From Oscillospiraceae bacterium (GTDB lineage: Bacteria > Bacillota > Clostridia > Oscillospirales > CAG-382), in the NCBI GenBank assembly GCA_015064895.1, contig SVRI01000003.1:62001-126000 (forward strand): a stretch of DNA of 64,000 nucleotides. Reading direction: 5' to 3'. The notes below the pieces were generated by a model. The model was not told the DNA's origin. It was given only the letters and a program-made list of their open reading frames with translations, and did not search any database. Below, piece after piece: positions 11,118 through 20,217 of this stretch; the first letter of the stretch is position 1; each line of letters starts with the position of its first letter. Made by a program: the position numbers and the translations under genes.

Positions 11118-12074
11118 ATGTCAGAAAAAGCTGTCACAAAGCAACAGGCTGCACCGAAGCTTAGAAAAGACATGACCAAATGGGAATGGACTCTCCGCGA
11201 AATGAAGGTTAATAAGGTTGGTTACGTAATGGTAGCTCCCTACTATATCGTGTTCCTTCTTTTCACAGTCGTTCCGGTATTCGTGTCGCTGTTCCTCAGC
11301 TTCACACAGTTTAATATGCTTGAAGTACCCCAATGGGTGGGTGTAGATAACTACATAAGACTCTTACTTGATGACGATACATTCCTTCTTGCTGTTGAAA
11401 ACACCCTTGTTTTCGCAACAATGACAGGTCCTGTATCCTATCTTCTCAGCCTTATGTTTGCGTGGTTCATCAACGAACTTACGCCAAAAATCCGTGCCGT
11501 AGTAACACTTATCTTCTATGCGCCCAGTATCTCCGGCCAGGTATATCTTATCTGGCAGACACTGTTCTCCTCTGACCAGTACGGCTGGGTAAACGGTACA
11601 CTCATGAAACTCGGTGTTATAAACAGCCCGATTTTGTGGTTCCAGGATACCAATTATATTATGACACTTTGTATCGTCGTTGCCCTCTGGACATCACTCG
11701 GTACATCCTTCCTTTCCTTCATCGCCGGCTTCCAGGTAGTTGATAAGTCCCTCTACGAAGCAGCCAGCGTTGACGGCGTAAGAAACAGATGGCAGGAACT
11801 CTGGTACGTAACACTTCCCGTAATGAAGAACCAGATGATGTTCGGTGCTATCATGGCGATTACATCGTCCTTCGGTTTCGGCGCAATTGTTACAGCACTC
11901 TGCGGATTCCCGTCCGTTGACTACTGCGCTCATACCATCATGCATCACCTTGATGACTATGGTGGACAGCGTTGGGAAGTAGGTTACGCATCTGCGATTG
12001 CAACAATCCTGTTTGCAATCATGATCGGTTCTAACCTGCTTGTAAATAAATTACTGTCGAAGGTAGGTAAATGA
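11118..12074 (+). CDS. Sugar ABC transporter permease, MalF/UgpA type (pair 1)
   Basis: This 318-aa inner-membrane protein is one half of a sugar-import channel. It has a short cytoplasmic head, about six hydrophobic segments and the cytoplasmic EAA loop EAASVDGVRNRWQELW that docks to the ATPase. An AAGGAG site precedes the ATG. It overlaps the next permease by four bases (ATGA), as expected for subunits made in equal amounts. It probably works with the giant binding protein upstream; the substrate cannot be read from the sequence. Confidence 0.9.
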   Translation: MSEKAVTKQQAAPKLRKDMTKWEWTLREMKVNKVGYVMVAPYYIVFLLFTVVPVFVSLFLSFTQFNMLEVPQWVGVDNYIRLLLDDDTFLLAVENTLVFATMTGPVSYLLSLMFAWFINELTPKIRAVVTLIFYAPSISGQVYLIWQTLFSSDQYGWVNGTLMKLGVINSPILWFQDTNYIMTLCIVVALWTSLGTSFLSFIAGFQVVDKSLYEAASVDGVRNRWQELWYVTLPVMKNQMMFGAIMAITSSFGFGAIVTALCGFPSVDYCAHTIMHHLDDYGGQRWEVGYASAIATILFAIMIGSNLLVNKLLSKVGK

Positions 12075-12943
12075 TGATGAAATTGCCAAAGATTAAAAGA
12101 CGTTCATTTAACCGTTCCGTCGGCGGTGACGTGGGTATCAACTTAATGCTCTTTATTTTCGGTGCATTCATGTTCCTCCCCATGATTTATGCGGTTTCCC
12201 AGTCATTAAAACCTCTTGACGAACTGTGGATGTTCCCCCCGAGATTCTTTGTTATCAATCCTACATTCAAGAACTTCGGCGAACTCTTCAGACTCATGAG
12301 CGAATCCTGGGTTCCCTTCTCAAGATACATATTCAATACAGCATTTGTTTCCATCGCGGGTACATTCGGTCACTTGTTCCTCGCATCCATGGCGGCATAT
12401 GCTATGACAAAGATTAACTTCCCCGGACGTAAGGGTATGTTCATGCTTGTATACTATTCCCTTATGTTTAACTCAACAGTTACATCTCTTTCCAACTTCA
12501 TCATCATGTCTGCACTCGGTTGGATCGATACATATTGGTCTCTTATCATTCCTGCCTTCGGTTATACCCTCGGCTTCTACCTCATGAGACAGTTTATCGA
12601 AACAACAGTTCCGGATTCCGTACTTGAATCTGCAAGACTTGACGGTGCAAAGGAACTTACAATCTACTGGAAGATAGTAATGCCTATGGTTAAGCCTGCT
12701 TGGCTCACACTTATCGTTTACTCCTTCCAGGGTCTCTGGAATAGCGGTACTTCCATTTATATCTATTCCGAACAGCTCAAGACATTCAACTACGCAATCC
12801 AGCAGATTCTTGCCGGCGGTATCACACGAAGCGGTGCGGCAGCAGCTTCAACGGTTATCATGATGATCGTTCCTATCTCCGTATTCGTTGTTACTCAGAG
12901 TAACATTATCGAAACAATGGCAAGCTCGGGTATGAAAGACTAA
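12071..12943 (+). CDS. Carbohydrate ABC transporter permease, MalG/UgpE type (pair 1)
   Basis: This 290-aa partner permease has six predicted membrane spans and the EAA loop ESARLDGAKELTIYWKIVMP. The start overlaps the stop of the preceding permease, which indicates translational coupling. It belongs to the CUT1-type sugar importer family. No ATPase gene is present next to it, so it must use a shared MsmK/UgpC-type ATPase encoded elsewhere. Confidence 0.9.
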   Translation: MMMKLPKIKRRSFNRSVGGDVGINLMLFIFGAFMFLPMIYAVSQSLKPLDELWMFPPRFFVINPTFKNFGELFRLMSESWVPFSRYIFNTAFVSIAGTFGHLFLASMAAYAMTKINFPGRKGMFMLVYYSLMFNSTVTSLSNFIIMSALGWIDTYWSLIIPAFGYTLGFYLMRQFIETTVPDSVLESARLDGAKELTIYWKIVMPMVKPAWLTLIVYSFQGLWNSGTSIYIYSEQLKTFNYAIQQILAGGITRSGAAAASTVIMMIVPISVFVVTQSNIIETMASSGMKD

Positions 12944-12957
12944 GGAGGATACAGAAA

Positions 12958-15258
12958 ATGAAAAAATCAATAAAAATTATCCTCTTGACTCTTTGCTTTG
13001 TCTTGCTTCTCGGTATGGCAGCAGTAAATGCTATCATTCCTTATACTACATATACATATGATATCGACGGTAACTACGTTGAATCACCCCATGCATATGT
13101 ACCTTATGAAGTAATTACATCTTCAACTCTCGGTATCGGCGACTCACCTATTACCGACCCTCAGGACTTCTGTACAGGACGTATCTCCCAGATTGGTGAT
13201 GATGCTCAGAAGTACTTCTACTGGGACGGAAAGATTTATATTTCCGACACCAATTCTTCGATTGAAAATCCCGTTCCTAAGGTTGTTATTGCTGAATATG
13301 ATGAAGTCCAGTCCGGTTTTAAATATATAGCTGAAATTTCAACCTTCGTAAATGAATGGGGTGTTCCCGACAGAATCACTTCACCCTCGGGTCTTTACGC
13401 AATCGACAATCTTCTCTTTGTCTGCGATATTGACTCTGCAAGAATCCTTGTTTTTGCTACCGATGATGTAAATGTTGACGGTGTTGAATACAAGCTCGGT
13501 GACTTCGTAAAAACAATTGAAGAACCCGAAAGCGAAGTAATCAGTGACAACCACGTTTACAGACCTCGTGCTGTTGCTGCAAATACTCTTAAGGATAAAG
13601 ACGGTGTTATTTCGTTAGGTTATATGTACGTTGTCGGTGAATCTACTCACCAGGGTGTTATTTCCATCAACGGTGAAGGCGAATTTTCAGGCTTTATCGG
13701 CACTCAGTCCAACACTCTTACATTCTTCGATATGCTCTGGAGAAAGCTTCAGACAGAAGAACAGAGAAATAAGTCTGTAAAGAACGTATCAACATCCTTC
13801 AATAACGTTAATATCAACGAAAAGGGCTTTGTGTACGCAACAACAGATGCCATCAATGATGATGACCTCTTCAAGGCTATTCAGGCAAAGTCCATTACAA
13901 GTGACGTTTCTCCCGTTAAGATGCTTAACCCTAACGGTCAGGACGTAATGAAGCGTTCGGGCTTCTTCCCGCCTGTAGGTGAAATTACATTTACACAGCA
14001 GGCAACTCCCCAGTATTCAATCACAGGTCCTTCAAAGGTAGTTGACGTTGGTCTAGGTCCTGAAGGTACATGGTCCATCATCGACGAAAAGAGACAGAAG
14101 GTATTTACATATGATGAAGACGGTAACCTTCTCTTTGCATTCGGTGATAAGGGTTCGCAGCTCGGTAATATCTCAATGGTAGAAGCTGTAGACTATGCTT
14201 ACAGCGACGATGATGCAAACTCTGCAAACTACCTTATGATCCTTGACAGTACAAATGATGCCATTACTGTTTATAAGAGAACAGAATACGGTGATGTACT
14301 TGTTCAGGCTCTCAGAAATCAGAGAGACAGAAAGTTCGACGAAGCCGAAAAGGACTGGAGAGAAATCCTCCAGAGAAACTCCAACTTCGACATGTCTTAC
14401 ATCGGTATCGGTAAGAGCCTTTACCGTCAGGGTAAGTATGAAGAAGCAATGGCTCAGTTCAAGTTTGCATATGATACGGAAAACTACTCTGAAGCATGGC
14501 AGCAGGTAAGAAAAGAATGGGTTGAAAAGTATGTAATTGTTATTCCCATTGTTATTATCGCATTCCTTCTTCTTGTTTCCTTCATATTCAAGTATGCAAA
14601 GAAGGTAAATGATGCAGGTCTTGCTTTGAGAAAGAAGCGTACACTCAAGGAAGAATTTATGTATGGCTTCCATGTAATGTTCCATCCGTTTGACGGCTTC
14701 TGGGATATCAAGCATGAATACAGAGCTTCCACTAAGGGTGCTACAACAATTCTTATCCTTACTATTCTTTCATTTATATACTATTCAATCGGTCAGGCAT
14801 ACATAATCAGTCCTTATCCTACCGATGTAAGTGTAGTAATGATGTTTGCATCCATTCTTCTTCCCGTATTCCTCTGGGTAATTTCAAACTGGTGCTTTAC
14901 AACACTGTTTGACGGCGAAGGAAGCCTTAAAGACATTTATATTGCAACATGTTATGCTTTGTTCCCGCTTCCTCCGTTCCTCATTCTTACAACACTTCTT
15001 TCCAATATCGTAACAGTAGATGAAGCAGGTCTTCTTACACTTGCTCTGGGCGTATCCCTCTTCTGGTGCGGCTTCCTGCTGTTCTTCGGTATGCAGGTAA
15101 TTCATGACTATACATTGTTCAAGAACATTCTTACAACTCTTGCAACAATTATAGGTATGGTGTTCATTATGTTCCTCGCAGTTCTCTTTACAAGCCTTGT
15201 AACGAAGATTGTTGGATTCGTATATAACATAATCATAGAACTTTCATATAGAGTATAA
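12958..15258 (+). CDS. Membrane protein: N-terminal anchor, beta-propeller-like, TPR and Yip1-like domain
   Basis: This is a 766-aa multidomain protein of unknown role. An uncleaved signal or anchor (residues 1-28) is followed by a long extracytoplasmic region (about 80-450) with repeated strand-turn motifs such as YAIDNLLFVCDIDSARILVF and TWSIIDEKRQKVFTYDEDG, as in NHL/six-bladed propellers. Two TPR-like helical pairs follow (about 455-510, including SYIGIGKSLYRQGKYEEA), then one span (about 520-545) and a C-terminal block of about five spans (580-766) of the Yip1/YIPF type. A GGAGG site lies eight or so bases upstream. Its position between the permeases and the DUF5696-like gene suggests it is a structural or sensing part of the same uptake machine; that is inference. 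Confidence 0.75.
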   Translation: MKKSIKIILLTLCFVLLLGMAAVNAIIPYTTYTYDIDGNYVESPHAYVPYEVITSSTLGIGDSPITDPQDFCTGRISQIGDDAQKYFYWDGKIYISDTNSSIENPVPKVVIAEYDEVQSGFKYIAEISTFVNEWGVPDRITSPSGLYAIDNLLFVCDIDSARILVFATDDVNVDGVEYKLGDFVKTIEEPESEVISDNHVYRPRAVAANTLKDKDGVISLGYMYVVGESTHQGVISINGEGEFSGFIGTQSNTLTFFDMLWRKLQTEEQRNKSVKNVSTSFNNVNINEKGFVYATTDAINDDDLFKAIQAKSITSDVSPVKMLNPNGQDVMKRSGFFPPVGEITFTQQATPQYSITGPSKVVDVGLGPEGTWSIIDEKRQKVFTYDEDGNLLFAFGDKGSQLGNISMVEAVDYAYSDDDANSANYLMILDSTNDAITVYKRTEYGDVLVQALRNQRDRKFDEAEKDWREILQRNSNFDMSYIGIGKSLYRQGKYEEAMAQFKFAYDTENYSEAWQQVRKEWVEKYVIVIPIVIIAFLLLVSFIFKYAKKVNDAGLALRKKRTLKEEFMYGFHVMFHPFDGFWDIKHEYRASTKGATTILILTILSFIYYSIGQAYIISPYPTDVSVVMMFASILLPVFLWVISNWCFTTLFDGEGSLKDIYIATCYALFPLPPFLILTTLLSNIVTVDEAGLLTLALGVSLFWCGFLLFFGMQVIHDYTLFKNILTTLATIIGMVFIMFLAVLFTSLVTKIVGFVYNIIIELSYRV

Positions 15259-15278
15259 GAAAGGAAGGGTAATTGAAA

Positions 15279-17993
15279 ATGAAAAATATTAAATTAGTAA
15301 GTTACATTCTTTCCGTTCTTATGCTTGTTGTAGCTCTCGGAGTTTTTGCATCGGCATCCGATGACGGCTTTGCACTTGAGACGGATTATCTCACACAGTC
15401 GTATAAGAGCCCTGAAGAAAAGCTCGCAACAATGGGTATCTATGACGAGGGTACCAAGGAAAGAATTCCTAACTATAAAAATGATAAGTATGAGATCTGG
15501 GCACATGAAGAAACCGGTGAAGTCGGTATTAAGGATCTCACAACCGGACAGATTATTCTTACAAACCCCTATGATATAAGTACATCCAAAGCAGATGATA
15601 CTGTAAAACAGAAGCTTTTATCACAGATCGTTCTCCAGTATAAAGACTCCACCGGCTCTGTTGTTGAATTTAACTCCTATGCACATGCCGCTCTTAACGG
15701 TAAGGTGGTTGGCGGTGAAAGAATCAACCAGATCAGAGTATTTAATACAAGAAACGGTGTCAGAGTTGAATATACTCTCGGTAAGGAACAGGCAAAGTAC
15801 GTAGTTCCCAAGCAGATTGAACAGCTTAGCTTTATTGAAAATCTTGTTAATGTATGGGAAAACAAATCTTCAAGAGAATATGCTCAGTTCCTTGCTTACT
15901 ATGACCTCAAGGACCCCAACGACAAGACTCTTGCAAAAACAGTTCTTACATCCATGAAGGAACAGTTCCCTGCTACAGAAAAGGGTTTTGCAATCTACGT
16001 TCTTGACCCCGGTGTATCCAACAGAGAACTTGAAATGCTCTCGGGTTATATTGAAAACAATACCGACTACAGTGCAGAACAGATGGCTGAAGACTATGAG
16101 CTTATCGACTATGTTGATACATCTGCGGCTCCCGCTATCTTCAGATTTGCAATTGAATATTCGGTAGATGAATACGGTGTTAAGATTTCAATGCCTGCCA
16201 ACAGTATTTCGTATGACTCTTCCAGCTATACACTTACAAACGTAAAGCTTCTTCCTTATCTTGGTGCCGGTAATAATCAGAGTGAAGGCTTCACATTCCT
16301 TCCCGACGGTTCCGGTACAATTACAAGATTTGAAGATATAAAGAATAAGCAGTTTACACTTACAGGTAAGCTCTACGGTAGAGACTACGCATATCACACA
16401 GTTACCGGCAGCAACCAGGAAACAATGAGACTTCCCGTAATCGGTGTTCTCGAAAAGAAGAGAGCTCCCGAGTCCTTGCAGGTAAAGGGTGAGGATGAAA
16501 AGCTTATTGAACAGGGCTTCGTTGCATATTTTGTAGATGGTGACTCACTTGTTGAACTCAGCTCCGACCATGGCGGCGGTGTTCACGGTTACAGCTCTGT
16601 TTATGCTACATTCTATCCTAAGGCAAAGGATACATATGCTCTTACCGGTATTTCCGCATCCGGTGATGCCGAATGGTCCGTAACATGTGAAAGGAAGTAT
16701 ATTGGCGATTATGCCATGAGAATTTTCCCTGTATACGGTGAAGGTGCTGACTACACCGATATGGCGGCAACTATCAGAGGATATCTTGAAGATACAGGCG
16801 TTCTTACTAAGCTTGATCCTGAAGCAGAGACTTCCGAAGATACAGCACTTTACATTGAAAACTTCGGTACAATCAAAACTGATGAAAAGTTTATCGGTTT
16901 CCCCGTAAAGCGTCAGACAACTCTTACAACATTTGATCAGACAGAAGGTATGATTACCGACCTTAATAAGGCAGGCATCAACAATATCAATGTTAAGCTT
17001 ACCGGTTGGTATAACGGCGGTATGGAGCATACTGCACCTTCCTCACTCAGTGTTCCTTCCAAGCTTGGCGGAGCAAAGGGACTTAAGGAACTTGCAAAGT
17101 TTGCAAAGAGCAAGAACGTAGGTCTCTATCCCGACCTTGATTATACATACGTTGAAAACTTCAAGATGTTCGACGGTATTTCCAAAAAGAAGGATACAGC
17201 AAAGACAATTGACGGACGTAATGCCGTGCACAGAGTATACAATGCACTTTATCAGGGCTTTGAATCCGATGATAAGGCACTTATCAGCGCAGGTTCTCTC
17301 CAGAAGCTTTATAAGAAGGTTCAGAAAGAGTACGAAGGCTACGGTGCCGGCGGTATATCTGTAGCTTCACTTGGTTACGACCTTAACTCAGACTTCAATG
17401 AAGATTATGTAATCAACCGTGATGATGCCGAACTTCTTACAGAAGAATTTCTTGCAACTCTTAAGCAGAGAAATGGCAGTGTAATGGTTGACGGCGGTAA
17501 CGCATATGCTCTTGGATATGCCGATCATATTCTCAGTGTGCCGCTCGATAGCAGTATGAACATCAACACAAGTGAATCCATTCCCTTCATGGGCATGGTA
17601 CTTCACGGATATACAGAGTTTGCAGGAACACCTATCAACCTTGACGGTGACTATGAATACAGTATGCTCAAGGCTATTGAAAACGGTGCAAACCTCTACT
17701 TCCTTGTATCTAAGGAAAACACATCTGAACTCAAGGCATTCCCTGAATTCAGTAAGTATTATGCTATAAGCTATGACAACTGGAAAAACGATATCGTTGA
17801 TACTTACACAACATTCAATGAAGCAATGAAGGGTGTTAAGTATTCAGTTATTTCCGAACACGAAAAGATAGGTACAAGACTTGTAAGAGTCAAGTACGAT
17901 AACGGAACAGAATTTATTCTTAACTACAATACTCATTCTGTTACAACCGAGGACGGTACCGAGGTTGAAGCAATGAGCTTTGCGGTTAGATAG
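15279..17993 (+). CDS. DUF5696-like secreted protein, possible glycoside-hydrolase fold
   Basis: This 904-aa secreted protein begins MKNIKLVSYILSVLML with a typical signal peptide. The ORF track uses TTG at 15273, but AAGGAAGG at 15261-15268 sits ten bases from the ATG at 15279, which is preferred. The N-terminal half is beta-rich. From about residue 530 the chain reads like an alternating beta/alpha barrel, with segments such as INNINVKLTGWYNGG, KNVGLYPDLDYTYV and SIPFMGMVLHGYTEF, reminiscent of glycoside hydrolase barrels. I recognise the gene order (giant SBP, Yip1 protein, this protein, permeases) as that of DUF5696 proteins in Firmicutes. Enzymatic activity is not established from the sequence, and catalytic residues cannot be assigned with certainty. 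Confidence 0.7.
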   Translation: MKNIKLVSYILSVLMLVVALGVFASASDDGFALETDYLTQSYKSPEEKLATMGIYDEGTKERIPNYKNDKYEIWAHEETGEVGIKDLTTGQIILTNPYDISTSKADDTVKQKLLSQIVLQYKDSTGSVVEFNSYAHAALNGKVVGGERINQIRVFNTRNGVRVEYTLGKEQAKYVVPKQIEQLSFIENLVNVWENKSSREYAQFLAYYDLKDPNDKTLAKTVLTSMKEQFPATEKGFAIYVLDPGVSNRELEMLSGYIENNTDYSAEQMAEDYELIDYVDTSAAPAIFRFAIEYSVDEYGVKISMPANSISYDSSSYTLTNVKLLPYLGAGNNQSEGFTFLPDGSGTITRFEDIKNKQFTLTGKLYGRDYAYHTVTGSNQETMRLPVIGVLEKKRAPESLQVKGEDEKLIEQGFVAYFVDGDSLVELSSDHGGGVHGYSSVYATFYPKAKDTYALTGISASGDAEWSVTCERKYIGDYAMRIFPVYGEGADYTDMAATIRGYLEDTGVLTKLDPEAETSEDTALYIENFGTIKTDEKFIGFPVKRQTTLTTFDQTEGMITDLNKAGINNINVKLTGWYNGGMEHTAPSSLSVPSKLGGAKGLKELAKFAKSKNVGLYPDLDYTYVENFKMFDGISKKKDTAKTIDGRNAVHRVYNALYQGFESDDKALISAGSLQKLYKKVQKEYEGYGAGGISVASLGYDLNSDFNEDYVINRDDAELLTEEFLATLKQRNGSVMVDGGNAYALGYADHILSVPLDSSMNINTSESIPFMGMVLHGYTEFAGTPINLDGDYEYSMLKAIENGANLYFLVSKENTSELKAFPEFSKYYAISYDNWKNDIVDTYTTFNEAMKGVKYSVISEHEKIGTRLVRVKYDNGTEFILNYNTHSVTTEDGTEVEAMSFAVR

Positions 17994-18009
17994 AAAGGGG
18001 TGCTGGTAA

Positions 18010-19008
18010 ATGAATAATACAGCTAATGCTAAACAGTCAAGAAATGTTCAAAGCGTGCCTGTAAACACAGCGCCCGCCAGAAAAAAGAAGCCGGCATCAC
18101 TTGATGCAAAGAAGGCAAGAGCCGGATGGTTCTTTGTACTTCCCTTTGTAATCGGTTTCGTAATTCTTTATATTCCCATGCTTTATAAGTCTGTTATGTT
18201 CTCGTTCAGCCAGATTAAGGTTCTTGAAAACGGTGGTTACGAACTTATTTCTATAGGGTTTGATAACTACACCGAAGCGCTTTTCTCTGATGCAAACTTT
18301 GTAAGAACACTTACGGAAAGCTTAAAGCAGCTCGTACTTGATGTACCTGCAATCGTAATTTTCTCGCTCTTCATGGCAATCATGCTTAATCAGAAGATGA
18401 TCGGCCGTGCGGTGTTCAGAGCAATCTTCTTTATCCCTGTTATTCTTACAACAGGTCTTATCGACCAGATAGACCAGGGCAATATGGCTATGGATTACAT
18501 GAACAACGGCGGCGGTATTGATACCGGCGCAGGCAGCGAAGAAGGTCTTATCAATTCAATGGACGTAACAAGTCTGTTAGGCAATATGGCGGTAGGGTCA
18601 GAGCTGGTTGAGTACGTTGTAAACCTGGTTAATGACATTTTCAATATTGTTAACCGTTCGGGTGTACAGATGCTTATATTCCTCTCGGGTCTTCAGTCAA
18701 TTTCACCTGCCATCTACGAATCCTGTAAGATGGACGGTGCTTCCGGATGGGAAACATTCTGGAAGGTTACATTCCCCATGATAAGCCCCATGATTCTTGT
18801 AAATGCAATTTATACCGTAATCGACTCCTTTACGTCTGAATCAAACGCCGTAATGAAGTATATCAATACGGTATATAACACAGGTACTGTCCGCCCCAGA
18901 GAAATCAGTAGTGCAATGTCCTGGATGTATTTCCTTCTTGTACTTGTAATGCTCGGACTTGTAGCACTTATACTCTCGGCGTTCGTATTCTACCAAAGAA
19001 AAGACTAA
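18010..19008 (+). CDS. Sugar ABC transporter permease, MalF/UgpA type (pair 2)
   Basis: This 332-aa permease has a Lys/Arg-rich cytoplasmic head of about 40 residues, around six membrane spans and the EAA loop ESCKMDGASGWETFWKVTFP. It has an unusually long Gly/Asn/acidic insertion between spans (about residues 155-215) that pair 1 lacks. It lies 16 bases after the DUF5696-like gene. It forms the second permease pair of the operon with the next gene, and no second binding protein is encoded. Confidence 0.88.
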   Translation: MNNTANAKQSRNVQSVPVNTAPARKKKPASLDAKKARAGWFFVLPFVIGFVILYIPMLYKSVMFSFSQIKVLENGGYELISIGFDNYTEALFSDANFVRTLTESLKQLVLDVPAIVIFSLFMAIMLNQKMIGRAVFRAIFFIPVILTTGLIDQIDQGNMAMDYMNNGGGIDTGAGSEEGLINSMDVTSLLGNMAVGSELVEYVVNLVNDIFNIVNRSGVQMLIFLSGLQSISPAIYESCKMDGASGWETFWKVTFPMISPMILVNAIYTVIDSFTSESNAVMKYINTVYNTGTVRPREISSAMSWMYFLLVLVMLGLVALILSAFVFYQRKD

Positions 19009-19028
19009 GGAAAGGAGGATAATATATT

Positions 19029-20069
19029 ATGAACAACAATGCTACCAATAACACAACCGATGCTCAGCTCAGAAAAATCTCGAGAAAAGAGATGAAGGTT
19101 GACTTTGAAGGCAAGCTCAGCTTCAAGGAAAGATTCCGTCTTAAGTACCTTTCCTTCCGGTTCCTCGGTGTCATGATTTATAAGTTATTCAGACTTATCT
19201 TGCTTGTAGGTATTTCCTATATCATTATCTATCCTTTCATAACAAAGATTTTGTCCTCCTTTATGAGCACAAATGACCTTGTTGACGTAACGGTAAAGCT
19301 TATCCCGAGAAACCCCACTCTTGACCAGTGGAAGTACATAATTATTGAAAACAAGTATTTCCTTGCACTTTTCAATACAGCAAGAATTTCACTTCTTTGC
19401 GGTTTCTTCCAGACACTCATTTGTGCGATTATCGGTTACGGATTTGCAAAGTTTAAATTCAAAGGCAGAAACATTCTCTTCTTTTGCGTAATTATTACAA
19501 TGCTTATCCCTCATGACACGCTTCTTCTTGCGATGTTCATGCACTTCAGATATTTTGATATCTACGGTCTCTACGGACTCATTACAGGTGCTCAGGGTAT
19601 TAACCTTATTAACACCGAATGGCCTTTGTATCTGCTTTCTCTTACGGGTCTTGCATTTAAGAACGGTCTTTATATCTTTATTTTCAGACAGTTCTATAAG
19701 GGCGTTCCCGATGAACTTGAAGAAGCTGCATACATTGACGGAACAGGTGTGTTCCAGACATTCTTCAGAATTATCCTTCCTCTTTCCGTTCCTATGATGA
19801 CAACAGTATTCATGTTCTCATTCTCATGGCAGTGGACCGATACATTCTACACAGCATCTCCGTTCTTTACAACAAACGATATCCATCTTCTTCCCAATAT
19901 TGTTGAGGTTCCTCAGAGCCTTAAGATGGAATTCGCTGCAAGCGGTCTTTGGGAATCCATTATTATGAATACCTGCGGTCTGCTTGTTATTATACCATTG
20001 TTCATTATCTTCCTCTTTGCACAGAGATCCTTCGTTGAAGGTATTGAACGTTCCGGTATCGTTGGTTAA
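19029..20069 (+). CDS. Carbohydrate ABC transporter permease, MalG/UgpE type (pair 2)
   Basis: This 346-aa permease has a polar N-terminal tail of about 50 residues, six predicted spans and the EAA loop EEAAYIDGTGVFQTFFRIILP. An AAAGGAGG site precedes the ATG. It is the last gene of the operon; a strong terminator follows 15 bases after its stop. As with pair 1, the ATPase must come from elsewhere in the genome. Confidence 0.9.
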   Translation: MNNNATNNTTDAQLRKISRKEMKVDFEGKLSFKERFRLKYLSFRFLGVMIYKLFRLILLVGISYIIIYPFITKILSSFMSTNDLVDVTVKLIPRNPTLDQWKYIIIENKYFLALFNTARISLLCGFFQTLICAIIGYGFAKFKFKGRNILFFCVIITMLIPHDTLLLAMFMHFRYFDIYGLYGLITGAQGINLINTEWPLYLLSLTGLAFKNGLYIFIFRQFYKGVPDELEEAAYIDGTGVFQTFFRIILPLSVPMMTTVFMFSFSWQWTDTFYTASPFFTTNDIHLLPNIVEVPQSLKMEFAASGLWESIIMNTCGLLVIIPLFIIFLFAQRSFVEGIERSGIVG

Positions 20070-20084
20070 TCCAATAAACACTTT

Positions 20085-20114
20085 AAAGCTCCCGTCTTTG
20101 ACGGGAGTTTTTTT
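20085..20114 (+). terminator. Terminator of the seven-gene transport operon
   Basis: CTCCCGTC pairs with GACGGGAG around a TTT loop, flanked by AAA on the left and seven T on the right. It is a textbook intrinsic terminator and separates the operon from lexA. Confidence 0.92.
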
Positions 20115-20147
20115 GATGCCTTAAATGTTAACAATGAGTTAATTATA

Positions 20148-20159
20148 GAACTTTTGTTT
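20148..20159 (+). promoter_or_regulatory. LexA operator (SOS box) upstream of lexA
   Basis: GAACTTTTGTTT matches the Gram-positive SOS box GAACNNNNGTTC at all but the last base. It overlaps the first bases of the -35 element of the lexA promoter, so LexA bound here would block its own transcription. This is the usual autoregulation. Confidence 0.6.
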
Positions 20160-20186
20160 GACAAACCGTGATAATACTGTTATAAT
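20158..20186 (+). promoter_or_regulatory. lexA promoter
   Basis: TTGACA (20158-20163) and TATAAT (20181-20186) both match consensus exactly with 17 bases between them. Such a strong promoter fits a gene held down by a repressor. Confidence 0.85.
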
Positions 20187-20217
20187 TAAATCATAAAGTA
20201 AGGAAGGTGGCGACAGT

